NCBI GenBank assembly: GCA_035559595.1
Contig: DATMBF010000008.1
Location: 62,001-126,000 of the forward strand
Direction of reading: 5' to 3'
Source: DATMBF01 sp035559595
GTDB taxonomy: Bacteria > Bacteroidota > Ignavibacteria > UBA10030
Length of the DNA: 64,000 nt
Below the pieces are notes generated by a model. The model made no database searches. It was given only the letters and a program-made list of their open reading frames with translations, and was not told where the DNA came from. Below, piece after piece: positions 43,121-52,153 of the stretch. The first letter of the stretch is position 1; the number at the start of each line of letters is the position of its first letter. The position numbers and the translations under genes were made by a program.

Positions 43121-45436
43121 TCATGAGAGATCGGGCCGCAAACGCACAAACACGGGTTCTCTCAGCATTCCATCCTTCGTGATTGATGCATACTGGACCT
43201 CGCACCAGATCCTGGGTTCGATCCAGATCGTGTACGCATCGTCCGTAGGTTTTTGTTTGATCGGTCGTTTGATCTCTTTTTGCTTCTTCAGTTCGGCGTG
43301 GATGGATTTCAACATCTTATCGTCAAAGCCGGTACCGACTTTCCCCGCGTATTGCAACCCCCCGCCATTGTTCCATGCAATATGTAAGGCTCCGAAGGCA
43401 GGTTCTCTGCCCCCTTTGCCTTTGGTATAACCGATGATCAAACATTCTGTCGTGTGTCGTGTTTTGATTTTGAGCCACTGTGTGCTGCGCTTTCCGGGGA
43501 GATAAGGGCTATCCTTGATCTTTGCCATGATTCCTTCAAGCCCCATCTCCGCAGCGGCCTTGAACAACTCTTTACCATGCTCAACGACTTCGCTGACGCG
43601 ATATGGAGTGTCAGATTTCACAACATCCTTGAGCCAGATGCGGCGTCGCTCCAGCGGCTCATTCACAATCGCCCTGCCATCCAGATACAAACAATCAAAA
43701 ATATAACAAACGGCCGGGTATTTTGCACGTGCGCGTTCGATTGAGGAATCTGTCGTTTGCTGCATGCGATGGATGACATGCTTAAAGACAGGTTTTCCTC
43801 CTTCGTCGAGACAGACAATTTCTGCATCGAAAAGTGCTGTTGTTGCCCGAAACGCCTGTTCTGGGATGACCAGCTCGGGAAATTGCTTGGTTATGTCCTT
43901 GTTATTGCGACTGCGGATCCTGATTTGCCCCTCATCGATACTGATCATTGCTCGAATACCGTCCCACTTGATCTCGTAGAGGTATTCTCCTGATGCTGGT
44001 GGCACCTCTCGACTTTCAGATAGCATTGGCTCAACGGGATCACGAAGCCAATCAATCTGGGGAGTATCAACACGCTCAATCAACCAGTTCTTCTCGTCAG
44101 TTCGGTACGTGCGGTACTCGGCGTTGATTTCTCTGCTTTGCAGTCGAAAGTAGAATCCATCTTTCTTCTCTTTCGTAATCTGATAAGTACCGAGGGCATA
44201 GATCCAAACATCTCCACCCCCATATTCCCCCTTGGGAATCTTCCCTTCAAATGTCAGATAACTCAGCGGATGATCTTCAACCTGCACGGCGAGACGTTTG
44301 ATGCCGGGTCGTGGTGGGAGTCCTTTTGGAACGGCCCATGACTTCAGTGTTCCGTCTTTTTCAAGTCGCAAGTCGTAATGCAGTCGGCTTGCATGATGGC
44401 GATGGATGACAAACGAATTTCCTTTTGCTCCTTTGAGAGCAGGAGGTGGCTCCGGTGTTTTCTCGAATGTTCGCTTCTCGCCATATTTTCTCAGCGACGC
44501 CTTCGCACGCTCTTTTACCTCAGCGTTGAGTTTCTTCGTTGCCTTCCGCTTTGTGTGAATCGGCGTTGCGTAGGCGTTGATCGCATCCCATGCATCACCG
44601 TCGTTCAACACAAGGTCGGGTACAGTCTCAAGATTGAATTCCGAAGGAGATTTGGCGTTTTCCAATTGCTCCCATTGAAGGGGAAATGAAACCGATGCTC
44701 CTTTAGTGCCCCGGACACTGTAGGGGGAGATGATAGTTTGAAATGTCCGATTACGATAGATATCGATCAGCACTTTTCCTTTACGGTATTCTTTCTTGAT
44801 ATGAAGCGTTGTCGAAGAGCCGTTTCGGTCGACGAATGATTGTGCCACATCCTTCGCTGCTTCAAAGACTTCATCGAAGCTCCACTCGGGCTCAATGGGG
44901 GCAAGAATGTGCAGCCCTTTCTTTCCTGATGTTTTCACGAACGGATGGTAACCGAAGCCCTCCAAATGCTCTTTGAGATTGAATGCAATTTCCTTGAGCC
45001 GTTCGAACTTGAAGCCTTCCGGAGGATCGAGGTCGATAACGAAATAATCCGGCTTGTCGAAGTGAGGTCCCCGTGAATGCATCTGGTGAAGCTCGATGCA
45101 GGCGAGATTCGCAAGGAAAACCAGCGACGCCTCCTCTGTGGCGATCATGTAGTCGATCTGTTTCTCTTTGTCGCCCAGGAGAGCATGCTCCATCCATTCC
45201 GGTGCCCAGTCGGGGCGATTCTTCTGAAAGAATGATTCGCCATTAATGCCATCCGGATAACGAACAACGGAGAGTGGCCTGCGTTTGCTGTGGGCGAGGA
45301 TCGTGGGGGCAAGCTTGAGATAATATTGGACGAGCTCTGCCTTGATAATGTTGTCGTCAGGAAAGAGGACCTTCTTCAGGTTCGAGAGTTCGATCGTGCG
45401 CTTGCCGACTTTGACGAGTTGGGCTGTTCGTGCCAT
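43121..45436 (-). CDS. ligD: ATP-dependent DNA ligase D (polymerase, phosphoesterase, ligase)
   Basis: A 771-residue LigD from the ATG at 45436; an upstream TTG at 45475 would add 13 residues. Domain order is polymerase (about 1-300, with ELSNLKKVLFPDD and FVIDLDPPEGFKFE), 3'-phosphoesterase (about 335-460, with IHRHHASRLHYDLRLE and GEYGGGDVWIY), then ligase (YEIKWDGIRA, catalytic Lys near residue 490, through GTGFDDKML). This POL-PE-LIG order is the one seen in mycobacteria rather than Pseudomonas. It fills, trims and seals ends held by Ku. All three active-site regions look intact. Confidence 0.96.
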   Translation of the reverse strand: MARTAQLVKVGKRTIELSNLKKVLFPDDNIIKAELVQYYLKLAPTILAHSKRRPLSVVRYPDGINGESFFQKNRPDWAPEWMEHALLGDKEKQIDYMIATEEASLVFLANLACIELHQMHSRGPHFDKPDYFVIDLDPPEGFKFERLKEIAFNLKEHLEGFGYHPFVKTSGKKGLHILAPIEPEWSFDEVFEAAKDVAQSFVDRNGSSTTLHIKKEYRKGKVLIDIYRNRTFQTIISPYSVRGTKGASVSFPLQWEQLENAKSPSEFNLETVPDLVLNDGDAWDAINAYATPIHTKRKATKKLNAEVKERAKASLRKYGEKRTFEKTPEPPPALKGAKGNSFVIHRHHASRLHYDLRLEKDGTLKSWAVPKGLPPRPGIKRLAVQVEDHPLSYLTFEGKIPKGEYGGGDVWIYALGTYQITKEKKDGFYFRLQSREINAEYRTYRTDEKNWLIERVDTPQIDWLRDPVEPMLSESREVPPASGEYLYEIKWDGIRAMISIDEGQIRIRSRNNKDITKQFPELVIPEQAFRATTALFDAEIVCLDEGGKPVFKHVIHRMQQTTDSSIERARAKYPAVCYIFDCLYLDGRAIVNEPLERRRIWLKDVVKSDTPYRVSEVVEHGKELFKAAAEMGLEGIMAKIKDSPYLPGKRSTQWLKIKTRHTTECLIIGYTKGKGGREPAFGALHIAWNNGGGLQYAGKVGTGFDDKMLKSIHAELKKQKEIKRPIKQKPTDDAYTIWIEPRIWCEVQYASITKDGMLREPVFVRLRPDLS

Positions 45437-45521
45437 CCGTTGAGTAAGAGTATCGAAATTTTGGGGGAGAATCAAAAATCCACAGACTTTTGGAGTTTCC
45501 CAAACATGGTTATATTAGGCC

Positions 45522-46217
45522 GTGCTCAAAACAAAAAAGACGGTAATTCCGGTCTCAAAAACGATTGGCGATGTTTCCGGGTTGCTTGTTGTTCCCAATG
45601 AGCCGGAGGCGATTCTTGTTCTGGCACATGGTGCCGGAGCGGGTATGGCTCATCCGTTCATGGAAAAGATCTCGCAAGGGCTTGAAGCAAGAAGAATAGC
45701 CACGCTGCGCTATCAATTTCCATACATGGAGCGAGGGAACAAGAGGCCGGATGTCCCGACGATTGCAGTAGCGACTGTTGTTGCAGCCTTAGACCATGCG
45801 AAGACATTGTTTCCCGACGTGCCGTTGTTTGGCGGCGGAAAATCATTCGGCGGAAGGATGACGTCGACAGCTGCAGCGGAAAAGAAGATTCCAGGATTTC
45901 GGGGAATTGTGTTCTTCGGGTTTCCGTTGCACCCACCGGGTCAGCCCGGGACGAAGCGAGGAGAGCATCTGAAAAAAGTTGATGTTCCAATGCTGTTTCT
46001 TCAAGGAACGCGCGACACGCTTGCCGATCTCAGGCTTCTTAAGCCGCTCTGTCGCAAGTTGGGAGAAAAGGCAACACTTCACATTCTTGATGCGGCGAAC
46101 CACTCTTTTAACGTGCAAAAAACCAGCGGGAGAACGGACGAGGATGTCATGCAGGAACTGACAGATGCAACCGTCGACTGGATCTTGACGAGGTCGAAAG
46201 AACCGGCTAGAAAATGA
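45522..46217 (+). CDS. Alpha/beta hydrolase of the KANL3/Tex30-like family
   Basis: A 231-residue cytosolic protein starting with GTG. It has the oxyanion region VLAHGAGAGMAHPFM, a nucleophile elbow GGKSFGGRM, a likely acid in LFLQGTRDTLAD and a His in DAANHSFNV. This is the small alpha/beta-hydrolase family related to Tex30/KANL3 and dienelactone hydrolases. The substrate is unknown. A terminator at 46221-46250 follows; the gene converges on the Spy-like gene. Confidence 0.88.
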   Translation: MLKTKKTVIPVSKTIGDVSGLLVVPNEPEAILVLAHGAGAGMAHPFMEKISQGLEARRIATLRYQFPYMERGNKRPDVPTIAVATVVAALDHAKTLFPDVPLFGGGKSFGGRMTSTAAAEKKIPGFRGIVFFGFPLHPPGQPGTKRGEHLKKVDVPMLFLQGTRDTLADLRLLKPLCRKLGEKATLHILDAANHSFNVQKTSGRTDEDVMQELTDATVDWILTRSKEPARK

Positions 46218-46220
46218 AAG

Positions 46221-46250
46221 AGGCCGGATGTTTGTCCGGCCCCTTTGTTG
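46221..46250 (+). terminator. Terminator-like hairpin after the alpha/beta-hydrolase gene
   Basis: GGCCGGA (46222-46228) pairs with TCCGGCC (46235-46241) over a 6-base loop, then CCTTTGTTG. It lies between two convergent genes. The T run is broken, so efficiency is uncertain. Confidence 0.65.
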
Positions 46251-46263
46251 TCTGTATGTATTG

Positions 46264-46767
46264 TTAGAACTGCTCTCGAAATCCCGGACCTCTCATTGGC
46301 CTATCCATGTGATCCCTCATTCTCTTCCTCATCCCTTCACCCATTCCACGCATTCCCATCCCGCCAATGCCGACACGAGCCTTCAGAGCTTTCTTCCAAA
46401 CCTTTTGTTGCTCCGGAGTGAGAAGTTTGTTGACTGAGAACCAGTGGTTCAAACGAAGCGTTGTACCCTGAGAGCGGAGGTCGGCAATCTCCTTTATTTT
46501 CTTCTCGATGGCCGACTTGTCAACGGGATCCTTCGCGACCAGCTCTTGAAGTTCAACGTGTGCTGTTGCGACTTTCGAACGGTGCGCGGCCATTTGTTTC
46601 ATCAGATCGAACCGCATCTGCTCGAACTTCTGCTGTTGCTCCTCAGTTAATTTCAACTCCTCCATGATACGCCCAGGACCTTCGCCCCGCATTGGGCCGG
46701 GTTGAGCGGAAAGTGGATTTGCGACGAAGACGACAGCGAGAGTGAAGATTGCTATGCTGAGTTTCAT
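46264..46767 (-). CDS. Spy/LTXXQ-type periplasmic protein
   Basis: A 167-residue protein with a signal peptide (MKLSIAIFTLAVVFVANPLS) and an all-helical mature part. Two LTXXQ-type motifs are present: LKLTEEQQQKFEQM and LLTPEQQKVW. The C terminus is Met/Arg/Gly-rich (GGMGMRGMGEGMRKRM), which could bind metal. It is like the Spy/CpxP/ZraP family of periplasmic chaperones or metal sensors, and a relative of the gene between the carB halves. A good AAGGAG site precedes the ATG. Confidence 0.88.
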   Translation of the reverse strand: MKLSIAIFTLAVVFVANPLSAQPGPMRGEGPGRIMEELKLTEEQQQKFEQMRFDLMKQMAAHRSKVATAHVELQELVAKDPVDKSAIEKKIKEIADLRSQGTTLRLNHWFSVNKLLTPEQQKVWKKALKARVGIGGMGMRGMGEGMRKRMRDHMDRPMRGPGFREQF

Positions 46768-46917
46768 GACAAATCTCCTTGTTGGTTGTCACTGGTATCG
46801 ATTCTTGTCAGTTGACATTTCTTAGATGCAGGTAGGGGGAAAAGGTTTAAGCGGCAGGGTGAAAGAAAAGTGTTGGAGATACCGCAGGATCGAGAAACTT
46901 TTTGTACGAATGTCCGT

Positions 46918-47733
46918 CTAAGCCCCCCTCCTTGTCTGCCGGGAGGCAAAAGATTCCCGAAGCGCATGAACCGCGGCCCGACCTTCTTTATTCAGCATTC
47001 CGATTTCGCTGCTATAACTGATCATCTTCATTCCGTTTGTAGCCCATGTTTGAGCTGATGGGAGGTCATTAAAATGTATAGCCGGAATGGCCCCGTGTTT
47101 GGTGCAGGCTGTGATTGTTCGGTCAATGATATTCTGGATATCAGGATCGCTGACATTTCCGTGTTTACCGAAAGCTACCGTGAGGTCAGTTGGGCCGATC
47201 AGAGCCGCGTCGACTCCGGCAATTGAGAGCAATGAATCCAGGTTCTCGGCCGCTTGTCTGGTTTCGATTTGGACGATCAACATTGTTTCGGCGTTCATCG
47301 CTGCGAGAGATTCGGCGAGTCCGCCGGCTTTGAACTCTGTGTGACCTCGCATCAGCACACTGCCGCGTTTGCCCATTGGGGGATATTTCATCATCTCCAA
47401 GGCTGTATGGACTTGGGTTGCCTCAGTGACACGCGGGATCATGATTCCCTGTGCCCCTGCATCGAGAGCTTGAGTGATGTGGGCATAGGTGATCTCCGGA
47501 ACGCGGACTATTGGTGTGATATCGACGAGTCGTACAGTGCGACAGAGGTCGGCAACAGTTTCGATGGAGAATGGACCGTGCTCGGTATCGATGAGAACGA
47601 ATTCGAATCCGGCATTCGCAAGGATTTGCATGATCGATGGTTGTCGAACCTCGATCAGCATTGTCCCAACAGCGGTACCTCCAGATTTCAGGTTTTTCTT
47701 CAGTTGATTGACAGAAATGAGAGGCTCAGGCAT
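46918..47733 (-). CDS. HpcH/HpaI aldolase-family enzyme
   Basis: A 271-residue protein from the ATG at 47733; the longer frame to 47922 adds 63 residues outside the family fold. Motifs are GTMLIEVRQPSIM, the catalytic/metal region FVLIDTEHGPFS, IVQIETRQAAEN (metal-binding Glu) and ALIGPTDLTVAFG. These are class II pyruvate aldolases that cleave 4-hydroxy-2-oxo acids with a divalent metal. The true substrate is not predictable and no pathway genes are adjacent. Confidence 0.9.
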   Translation of the reverse strand: MPEPLISVNQLKKNLKSGGTAVGTMLIEVRQPSIMQILANAGFEFVLIDTEHGPFSIETVADLCRTVRLVDITPIVRVPEITYAHITQALDAGAQGIMIPRVTEATQVHTALEMMKYPPMGKRGSVLMRGHTEFKAGGLAESLAAMNAETMLIVQIETRQAAENLDSLLSIAGVDAALIGPTDLTVAFGKHGNVSDPDIQNIIDRTITACTKHGAIPAIHFNDLPSAQTWATNGMKMISYSSEIGMLNKEGRAAVHALRESFASRQTRRGA

Positions 47734-47842
47734 GAAGAGGTTTTTCCATTGTAAAGGATGCGAAAAGGTAAGGAGACTTTTGTTCAGCTTCAACGTAGCA
47801 GCGTGCCGAATTTGAGAGGAGAACGTGAATGGTGGTTTTCTC

Positions 47843-48937
47843 TCAGCTGCGAACGAAATACTTCCCGGGCAGTTGGCGTACGAGGCCTTTGAACTCAAGC
47901 GATAAGAGATTAACGAGAGCATCCGAGGTAGTCATTTCAGACCGTTCTGTGAGAAGATCAATATGTATTGGCTCCGTCGTAATGAGGTCATAGAGACATT
48001 GTTCAAACAGGTTGAGTTCGACTCGCGCTTCTTGTTGGCGAGGCTGCCTGAGCTTCGGGGGTAGATGCTGTCTGATTTCCTCGAGAACGTCCTGGACAGA
48101 AACTGCCAAGGCTGCCCTTCCGTCACGGATAAGCGTATGAGGTCCAACACTGCGCGGCTCGGTAATGTTTCCCGGAATGGCAAAGACGGCACGGTTTTGA
48201 TCCAACGCTGTCGTTGCGGTGATCATCGCTCCTCCGTCAACATGCGATTCTACCACGATGGTCGCAAGGGAAAGCCCGCTGATGATTCTGTTTCGGCGTG
48301 GGAAGTTTGGTGCGTCTGGTTTTGAACCCATTGGAAATTCAGAAACGACGACTCCCTCCTCTGCAATCCGTTCCATCAACTTCTTGTTCTCGCTTGGATA
48401 GGGGATATCGAGGCCGGAACCAATCACGGCAATGGTGCGTCCGCCGGACCTCAGTGTCGCAGAGTGAACGACAGTGTCGATGCCGCGAGCGAGTCCACTG
48501 ACTGTTGTTATCCCAAGCTTTGCCAACTCCTTACTGAAGAGCTCAGCGACATTCTCCCCGTAGGTGGAGGGACGCCGTGTGCCGACAATCGCCACCGACG
48601 AGGCGTCGGCTTTTGTAAATGCGCCGAACACATAGAGAATGGGGGGTGGATCGTAGATCTTCTTCAGGAGTTCGGGATACTCCTTGTCCCAGACGGTGAT
48701 GATCCGCGCACCGTGTTTGTTGACTCGCTTCAACTGATCGTCTGCAAATCGTTCGCCGCTTTCGTGATGAGCAATCGAAGAGGCAATCTTCTTGTCGATG
48801 CCCGGAACTTTAATGAGATCGTGTGGCGATGCCTTGAAAACTTCGGCAGGATCGTGGAAGTGAGAGATGAGTGCGCGGACTTTGAGTGGACCGATTCGCG
48901 GGACAGAAAGCAAGCGAAGCAAATCACGAACATTCAT
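47843..48937 (-). CDS. dprA: DprA, DNA-processing protein
   Basis: A 364-residue protein of full DprA layout: an N-terminal helix-hairpin-helix region (LLRLLSVPRIGPLKVRALI), the Rossmann-like core (VAIVGTRRPSTYGENVAELF; VSGLARGIDTVVHSATL; FPRRNRIISGLS) and a C-terminal winged-helix-like domain (residues about 300-364). It loads RecA on incoming single-stranded DNA and so points to natural transformation. The start lies 30 bases after the EutN-like stop on the same strand. Confidence 0.95.
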   Translation of the reverse strand: MNVRDLLRLLSVPRIGPLKVRALISHFHDPAEVFKASPHDLIKVPGIDKKIASSIAHHESGERFADDQLKRVNKHGARIITVWDKEYPELLKKIYDPPPILYVFGAFTKADASSVAIVGTRRPSTYGENVAELFSKELAKLGITTVSGLARGIDTVVHSATLRSGGRTIAVIGSGLDIPYPSENKKLMERIAEEGVVVSEFPMGSKPDAPNFPRRNRIISGLSLATIVVESHVDGGAMITATTALDQNRAVFAIPGNITEPRSVGPHTLIRDGRAALAVSVQDVLEEIRQHLPPKLRQPRQQEARVELNLFEQCLYDLITTEPIHIDLLTERSEMTTSDALVNLLSLEFKGLVRQLPGKYFVRS

Positions 48938-48967
48938 ACATCGACCCCCGTATGTCTTGTTTCCCCT

Positions 48968-49243
48968 TTATGTAATCTCTACAGAAATTCCATCGACCAC
49001 AGCGACAACCACTGTGTGGACGGGAACATCTTTTCTTCCCAGAATTTGCTGAGCGCCGGCCCCTTCCTGTATTGCCAGCACCGTATCTCCAACCCCGGCA
49101 TCGACCTGATCAATCGCAAGCATATCGCGCCCAATGGGTTTACCATCGAGGTTGATCGGCTGGATGACCAGCAGTTTATACTCTTTAAGGTTCTTGTTCT
49201 TCTGTGTCGAAACGATCGTGCCGGTGACCTTTGAGAGAATCAT
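48968..49243 (-). CDS. EutN/CcmL-family pentameric vertex protein (orphan)
   Basis: A 91-residue protein matching the bacterial microcompartment pentamer (BMC-P) family: KVTGTIVSTQKNKNLKEYKL, then LLVIQPINLDG, AIDQVDAGVGDTVLAIQEG and VVAVVDGISVE. In shells it caps the 12 vertices. No hexameric BMC shell protein or encapsulated enzyme lies in the window. Its ATG overlaps the glmM stop (ATGA) with AGGAG upstream, so it is translationally coupled to glmM. Orphan members may have a role outside compartments. Confidence 0.9.
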   Translation of the reverse strand: MILSKVTGTIVSTQKNKNLKEYKLLVIQPINLDGKPIGRDMLAIDQVDAGVGDTVLAIQEGAGAQQILGRKDVPVHTVVVAVVDGISVEIT

Positions 49244-50607
49244 GCAAGAAGCTCCTGTGTGAAGGTCTTGACAAGTTCTTCTGCCTTTTGTTTCGACCGC
49301 GCCTCCGCAATGACTCGAATAATCGGTTCGGTATTCGATTTCCGGAGATGGACCCAGGAGTCGGCAAAATCAATCTTCAAGCCGTCAATGGTCGTCGCCT
49401 CTCCATTCTTCGTTAGCTTAATTTTTATACGTTCCAGCGCCTTGTCCGGGTCCAATGTTCCCACATCCACTTTTCCTTTTGCAATGTGATATTCCGGCAG
49501 CGACTGCTTCAGCTGTGAGAGAGTTCCTTCGAACTCGGCAAGGTGCTGGAGGGTGAGAGCGATTCCCACAAGCGCATCTCGACCTAAGTGAAGGTTTGGC
49601 AGAATTACTCCACCGCTCCCTTCTCCGCCAATAACGGCACCGGTTTCCTGCATCTTCTTTGCGACATTGATCTCACCGACGGCAGTTCTCAGAACTGTTG
49701 CTCCGAATTCCTTCGCAATGTCGTCGACGGCACGAGTCGTGGAAAGGTTGACAACGGTTGTCAATCTCCCTGGCTTTTTCAAACCTGTCTCCCGTTGCAA
49801 GACGAACTTAGTCACGTTCGCAATGGTATATTCTTCGCCGATTGGTATGCCTCGCTCGTCGATCAGCACAAGCCTGTCGGCGTCGGGATCAACCGCAATC
49901 CCAAGGTCTGCCCGCTCTTTTTGCACGAGACGGGAGAGATCGGTCAAATTCTCCGGAAGGGGCTCCGGTGTATGTGCGAAGATCCCGGAAACATCACAAT
50001 TCATTTCTACCACCGAACAGCCCAACTCTCGTAGCAACTTTGGCACAATCACTCCCCCCGACCCGTTAATACAGTCGACCGCTACTTTGAAACCTCTTTC
50101 TCGAATCCTTGCTACGTCGAGGTGTGGAAGCTGAAGGATAAGCTTGATATGGTTATCCACGAATTCCGGAATTGCTCTATGCTTTCCTTGTTTATCCCAT
50201 GGCTGGTACGCCCGCGCCGGGCGATCTGCGATCCCCCAGAATCTCTTATTCTCCTCTGCATCCAGAAACAAACCGGTCGAGCTCATGAATTTCAGCCCGT
50301 TCCATTCGATGGGGTTATGGCTGGCAGTAATGGAGATTCCGCCCGATGCATGGAGTTTCTCAATCGCAAGCTGAATGGTAGGAGTGGGACAAACACCAAG
50401 AGCGGCAACGTCACATCCCATTTGCAGGAGTGTGGACGAGACAATGTGGCCGATGCTTTTTCCCGTTACTCTTCCGTCACGCCCGATGACGATTGGCTTA
50501 CGCCCACAATATTCTGCAAAGGCAGAAGCGTATTTGACGACGATTTCCGGTGTGAGGCTTGTTCCTACAATTCCTCGAATGCCGGAGATGCTGACCATCA
50601 AACTCAT
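49240..50607 (-). CDS. glmM: Phosphoglucosamine mutase / phosphomannomutase family
   Basis: A 455-residue enzyme from the ATG at 50607 (MSLMVSISGIRGIVGTSLTP); a longer frame to 50685 adds 26 residues of no family likeness. The phosphoserine loop GISITASHNPIEWNGLKF, the metal site DPDADRLVLID and the C-terminal phosphate-binding RKSNTEPIIRVIAEA are present. It interconverts hexose 1- and 6-phosphates; the GlmM role is suggested by the presence of nagB and an alternate GlmU in the window, but phosphomannomutase activity cannot be excluded. Confidence 0.88.
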   Translation of the reverse strand: MSLMVSISGIRGIVGTSLTPEIVVKYASAFAEYCGRKPIVIGRDGRVTGKSIGHIVSSTLLQMGCDVAALGVCPTPTIQLAIEKLHASGGISITASHNPIEWNGLKFMSSTGLFLDAEENKRFWGIADRPARAYQPWDKQGKHRAIPEFVDNHIKLILQLPHLDVARIRERGFKVAVDCINGSGGVIVPKLLRELGCSVVEMNCDVSGIFAHTPEPLPENLTDLSRLVQKERADLGIAVDPDADRLVLIDERGIPIGEEYTIANVTKFVLQRETGLKKPGRLTTVVNLSTTRAVDDIAKEFGATVLRTAVGEINVAKKMQETGAVIGGEGSGGVILPNLHLGRDALVGIALTLQHLAEFEGTLSQLKQSLPEYHIAKGKVDVGTLDPDKALERIKIKLTKNGEATTIDGLKIDFADSWVHLRKSNTEPIIRVIAEARSKQKAEELVKTFTQELLA

Positions 50608-50755
50608 TCGATGCAATTCCAAATTGTGCGAGAGAATGTACGAAACGACCGCCCGAGATACAATACTTGAAGCGTTGACGGACATGCTTGAATGTTACAA
50701 CGGGCTTATGTACCTTACTCAAGACTGCGCCCGGGCAGCGTAAGAAAGGCGGAGT

Positions 50756-51322
50756 ATGGAACTGTCGGATGAGGAAAAGAGAGAGCTTCTCCGCATTGCG
50801 CGCGCGAGCATCGAAGCGGCGTTAGGCGGACAAGACTTGCCGAAACCAGTTGTGCAGAGCAAGACCTTTGAAGAGCCGACTGGTGTTTTCGTGACGCTGA
50901 AGATCGGTGGAGAGCTTCGGGGCTGTATCGGTTACATTGAGCCACGACTCCCGCTCGTTGAAGCCGTCAAAGAGGTAGCCCAACGCGCGGCATTTGCCGA
51001 CCCGCGTTTTCCGCCGATGACGCAGAAAGAACTTGGGGAAGCCGATATTGAGATCTCCGTTCTCTCGCCGGTTAAAAGGATTTCGAATGTCAATGAAATT
51101 GAAGTTGGAAAGCATGGATTGATCATCGAGATGGGGAATCATAGGGGGCTCTTGTTGCCACAGGTGGCTGTCGAACACGGTTGGGACAGAGATACCTTCC
51201 TGCGATACGTGTGTTTGAAAGCGGGACTCCCGGAATCGGCTTGGACGCATCCACAAGCCTTGCTGAGTACATTCACTACGACGAATTTCTCCGAGGCACA
51301 CCTTCAACATGCTTTTCGGTGA
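50756..51322 (+). CDS. amrA: AMMECR1-domain protein (AmmeMemoRadiSam system protein A)
   Basis: A 188-residue AMMECR1 protein with the family signature GELRGCIGYIEPRLPLVEAV, then AQRAAFADPRFPPMTQKEL and the HGLIIEMGNHRGLLLPQVAV block. The same fold occurs in human AMMECR1. In bacteria and archaea it is often next to a Memo-like gene and a radical-SAM gene. Here Memo follows 3 bases downstream, while no radical-SAM gene is seen. The biochemical role is unsettled. Confidence 0.93.
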   Translation: MELSDEEKRELLRIARASIEAALGGQDLPKPVVQSKTFEEPTGVFVTLKIGGELRGCIGYIEPRLPLVEAVKEVAQRAAFADPRFPPMTQKELGEADIEISVLSPVKRISNVNEIEVGKHGLIIEMGNHRGLLLPQVAVEHGWDRDTFLRYVCLKAGLPESAWTHPQALLSTFTTTNFSEAHLQHAFR

Positions 51323-51325
51323 GCT

Positions 51326-52153
51326 ATGGAAGCGAAACGAAAAGCGGCAGTGGCAGGATACTTTTATCCGGATAACCCGAGAGAACTGGAGCATGAAATC
51401 GAGCGGCTGATCGAACGCGTGCCGGGGAATCGTATTGAAGGGACAGTGAAGGCGCTCATTTCGCCCCACGCAGGATACATGTATTCCGGATTCACGGCGG
51501 CTCACGCTTATAAGCTTCTGAAGGGGAAAACGGTTGACACCGTGATTGTCGTAGGCCCAAGCCATAGAGAGTACTTCGACGGAATCTCCGTCTACCCCGG
51601 CGAGGCATACATGACGCCATTCGGGGAAGTCAAAATTGATAGCGACCTCCGCAAAGCAATCAGCCAGAATGTGCGGGGCATCTTGCTTTCCGACATTGGT
51701 CACAGACTTGAACACTCGGTTGAAGTCCAGCTTCCCTTCCTTCAGTATGTCATGCCGAAGACAAAATTTGTTCCTGTGGTTATGGGAGATCAGCGCCGGC
51801 GGCATTGTCATGTCCTTGCTGAGGCACTTGCAAAAACATGTGCCGGAGGGGACATCTTGCTGATCGCTAGCTCGGATCTTTCGCACTATCACCCTTACGA
51901 TGAGGCAAAGAAGCTTGATCGGCAGGTTATCGAAATGGTTGAATCCGGAGATGCCGAGAAGCTGTTGCGAAAACTTGAGACTAACGACGTGGAGGCTTGT
52001 GGCGGCGGCCCAATGGTTGCTGTCATGACTGCGTCAGCTGCTCTGGGGGGAACAACGCCCGCTATTCTCCACCACTGCAATTCCGGTGACGTTACGGGGA
52101 ATCGGGACACAGTTGTCGGTTACCTTTCTGCTGCCTTCCTGCAGGGTCATTGA
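51326..52153 (+). CDS. amrB: Memo-like protein (AmmeMemoRadiSam system protein B)
   Basis: A 275-residue Memo family protein with the metal-binding His/Asp pattern: LISPHAGYMYSGFTAAHAY, IVVGPSHREYFDG, SSDLSHYHPYDEA and a late HHCNSGD. The fold resembles extradiol dioxygenases. It begins 3 bases after the AMMECR1 gene and ends directly against the DUF2520 gene, so it is part of a compact operon. Confidence 0.93.
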   Translation: MEAKRKAAVAGYFYPDNPRELEHEIERLIERVPGNRIEGTVKALISPHAGYMYSGFTAAHAYKLLKGKTVDTVIVVGPSHREYFDGISVYPGEAYMTPFGEVKIDSDLRKAISQNVRGILLSDIGHRLEHSVEVQLPFLQYVMPKTKFVPVVMGDQRRRHCHVLAEALAKTCAGGDILLIASSDLSHYHPYDEAKKLDRQVIEMVESGDAEKLLRKLETNDVEACGGGPMVAVMTASAALGGTTPAILHHCNSGDVTGNRDTVVGYLSAAFLQGH

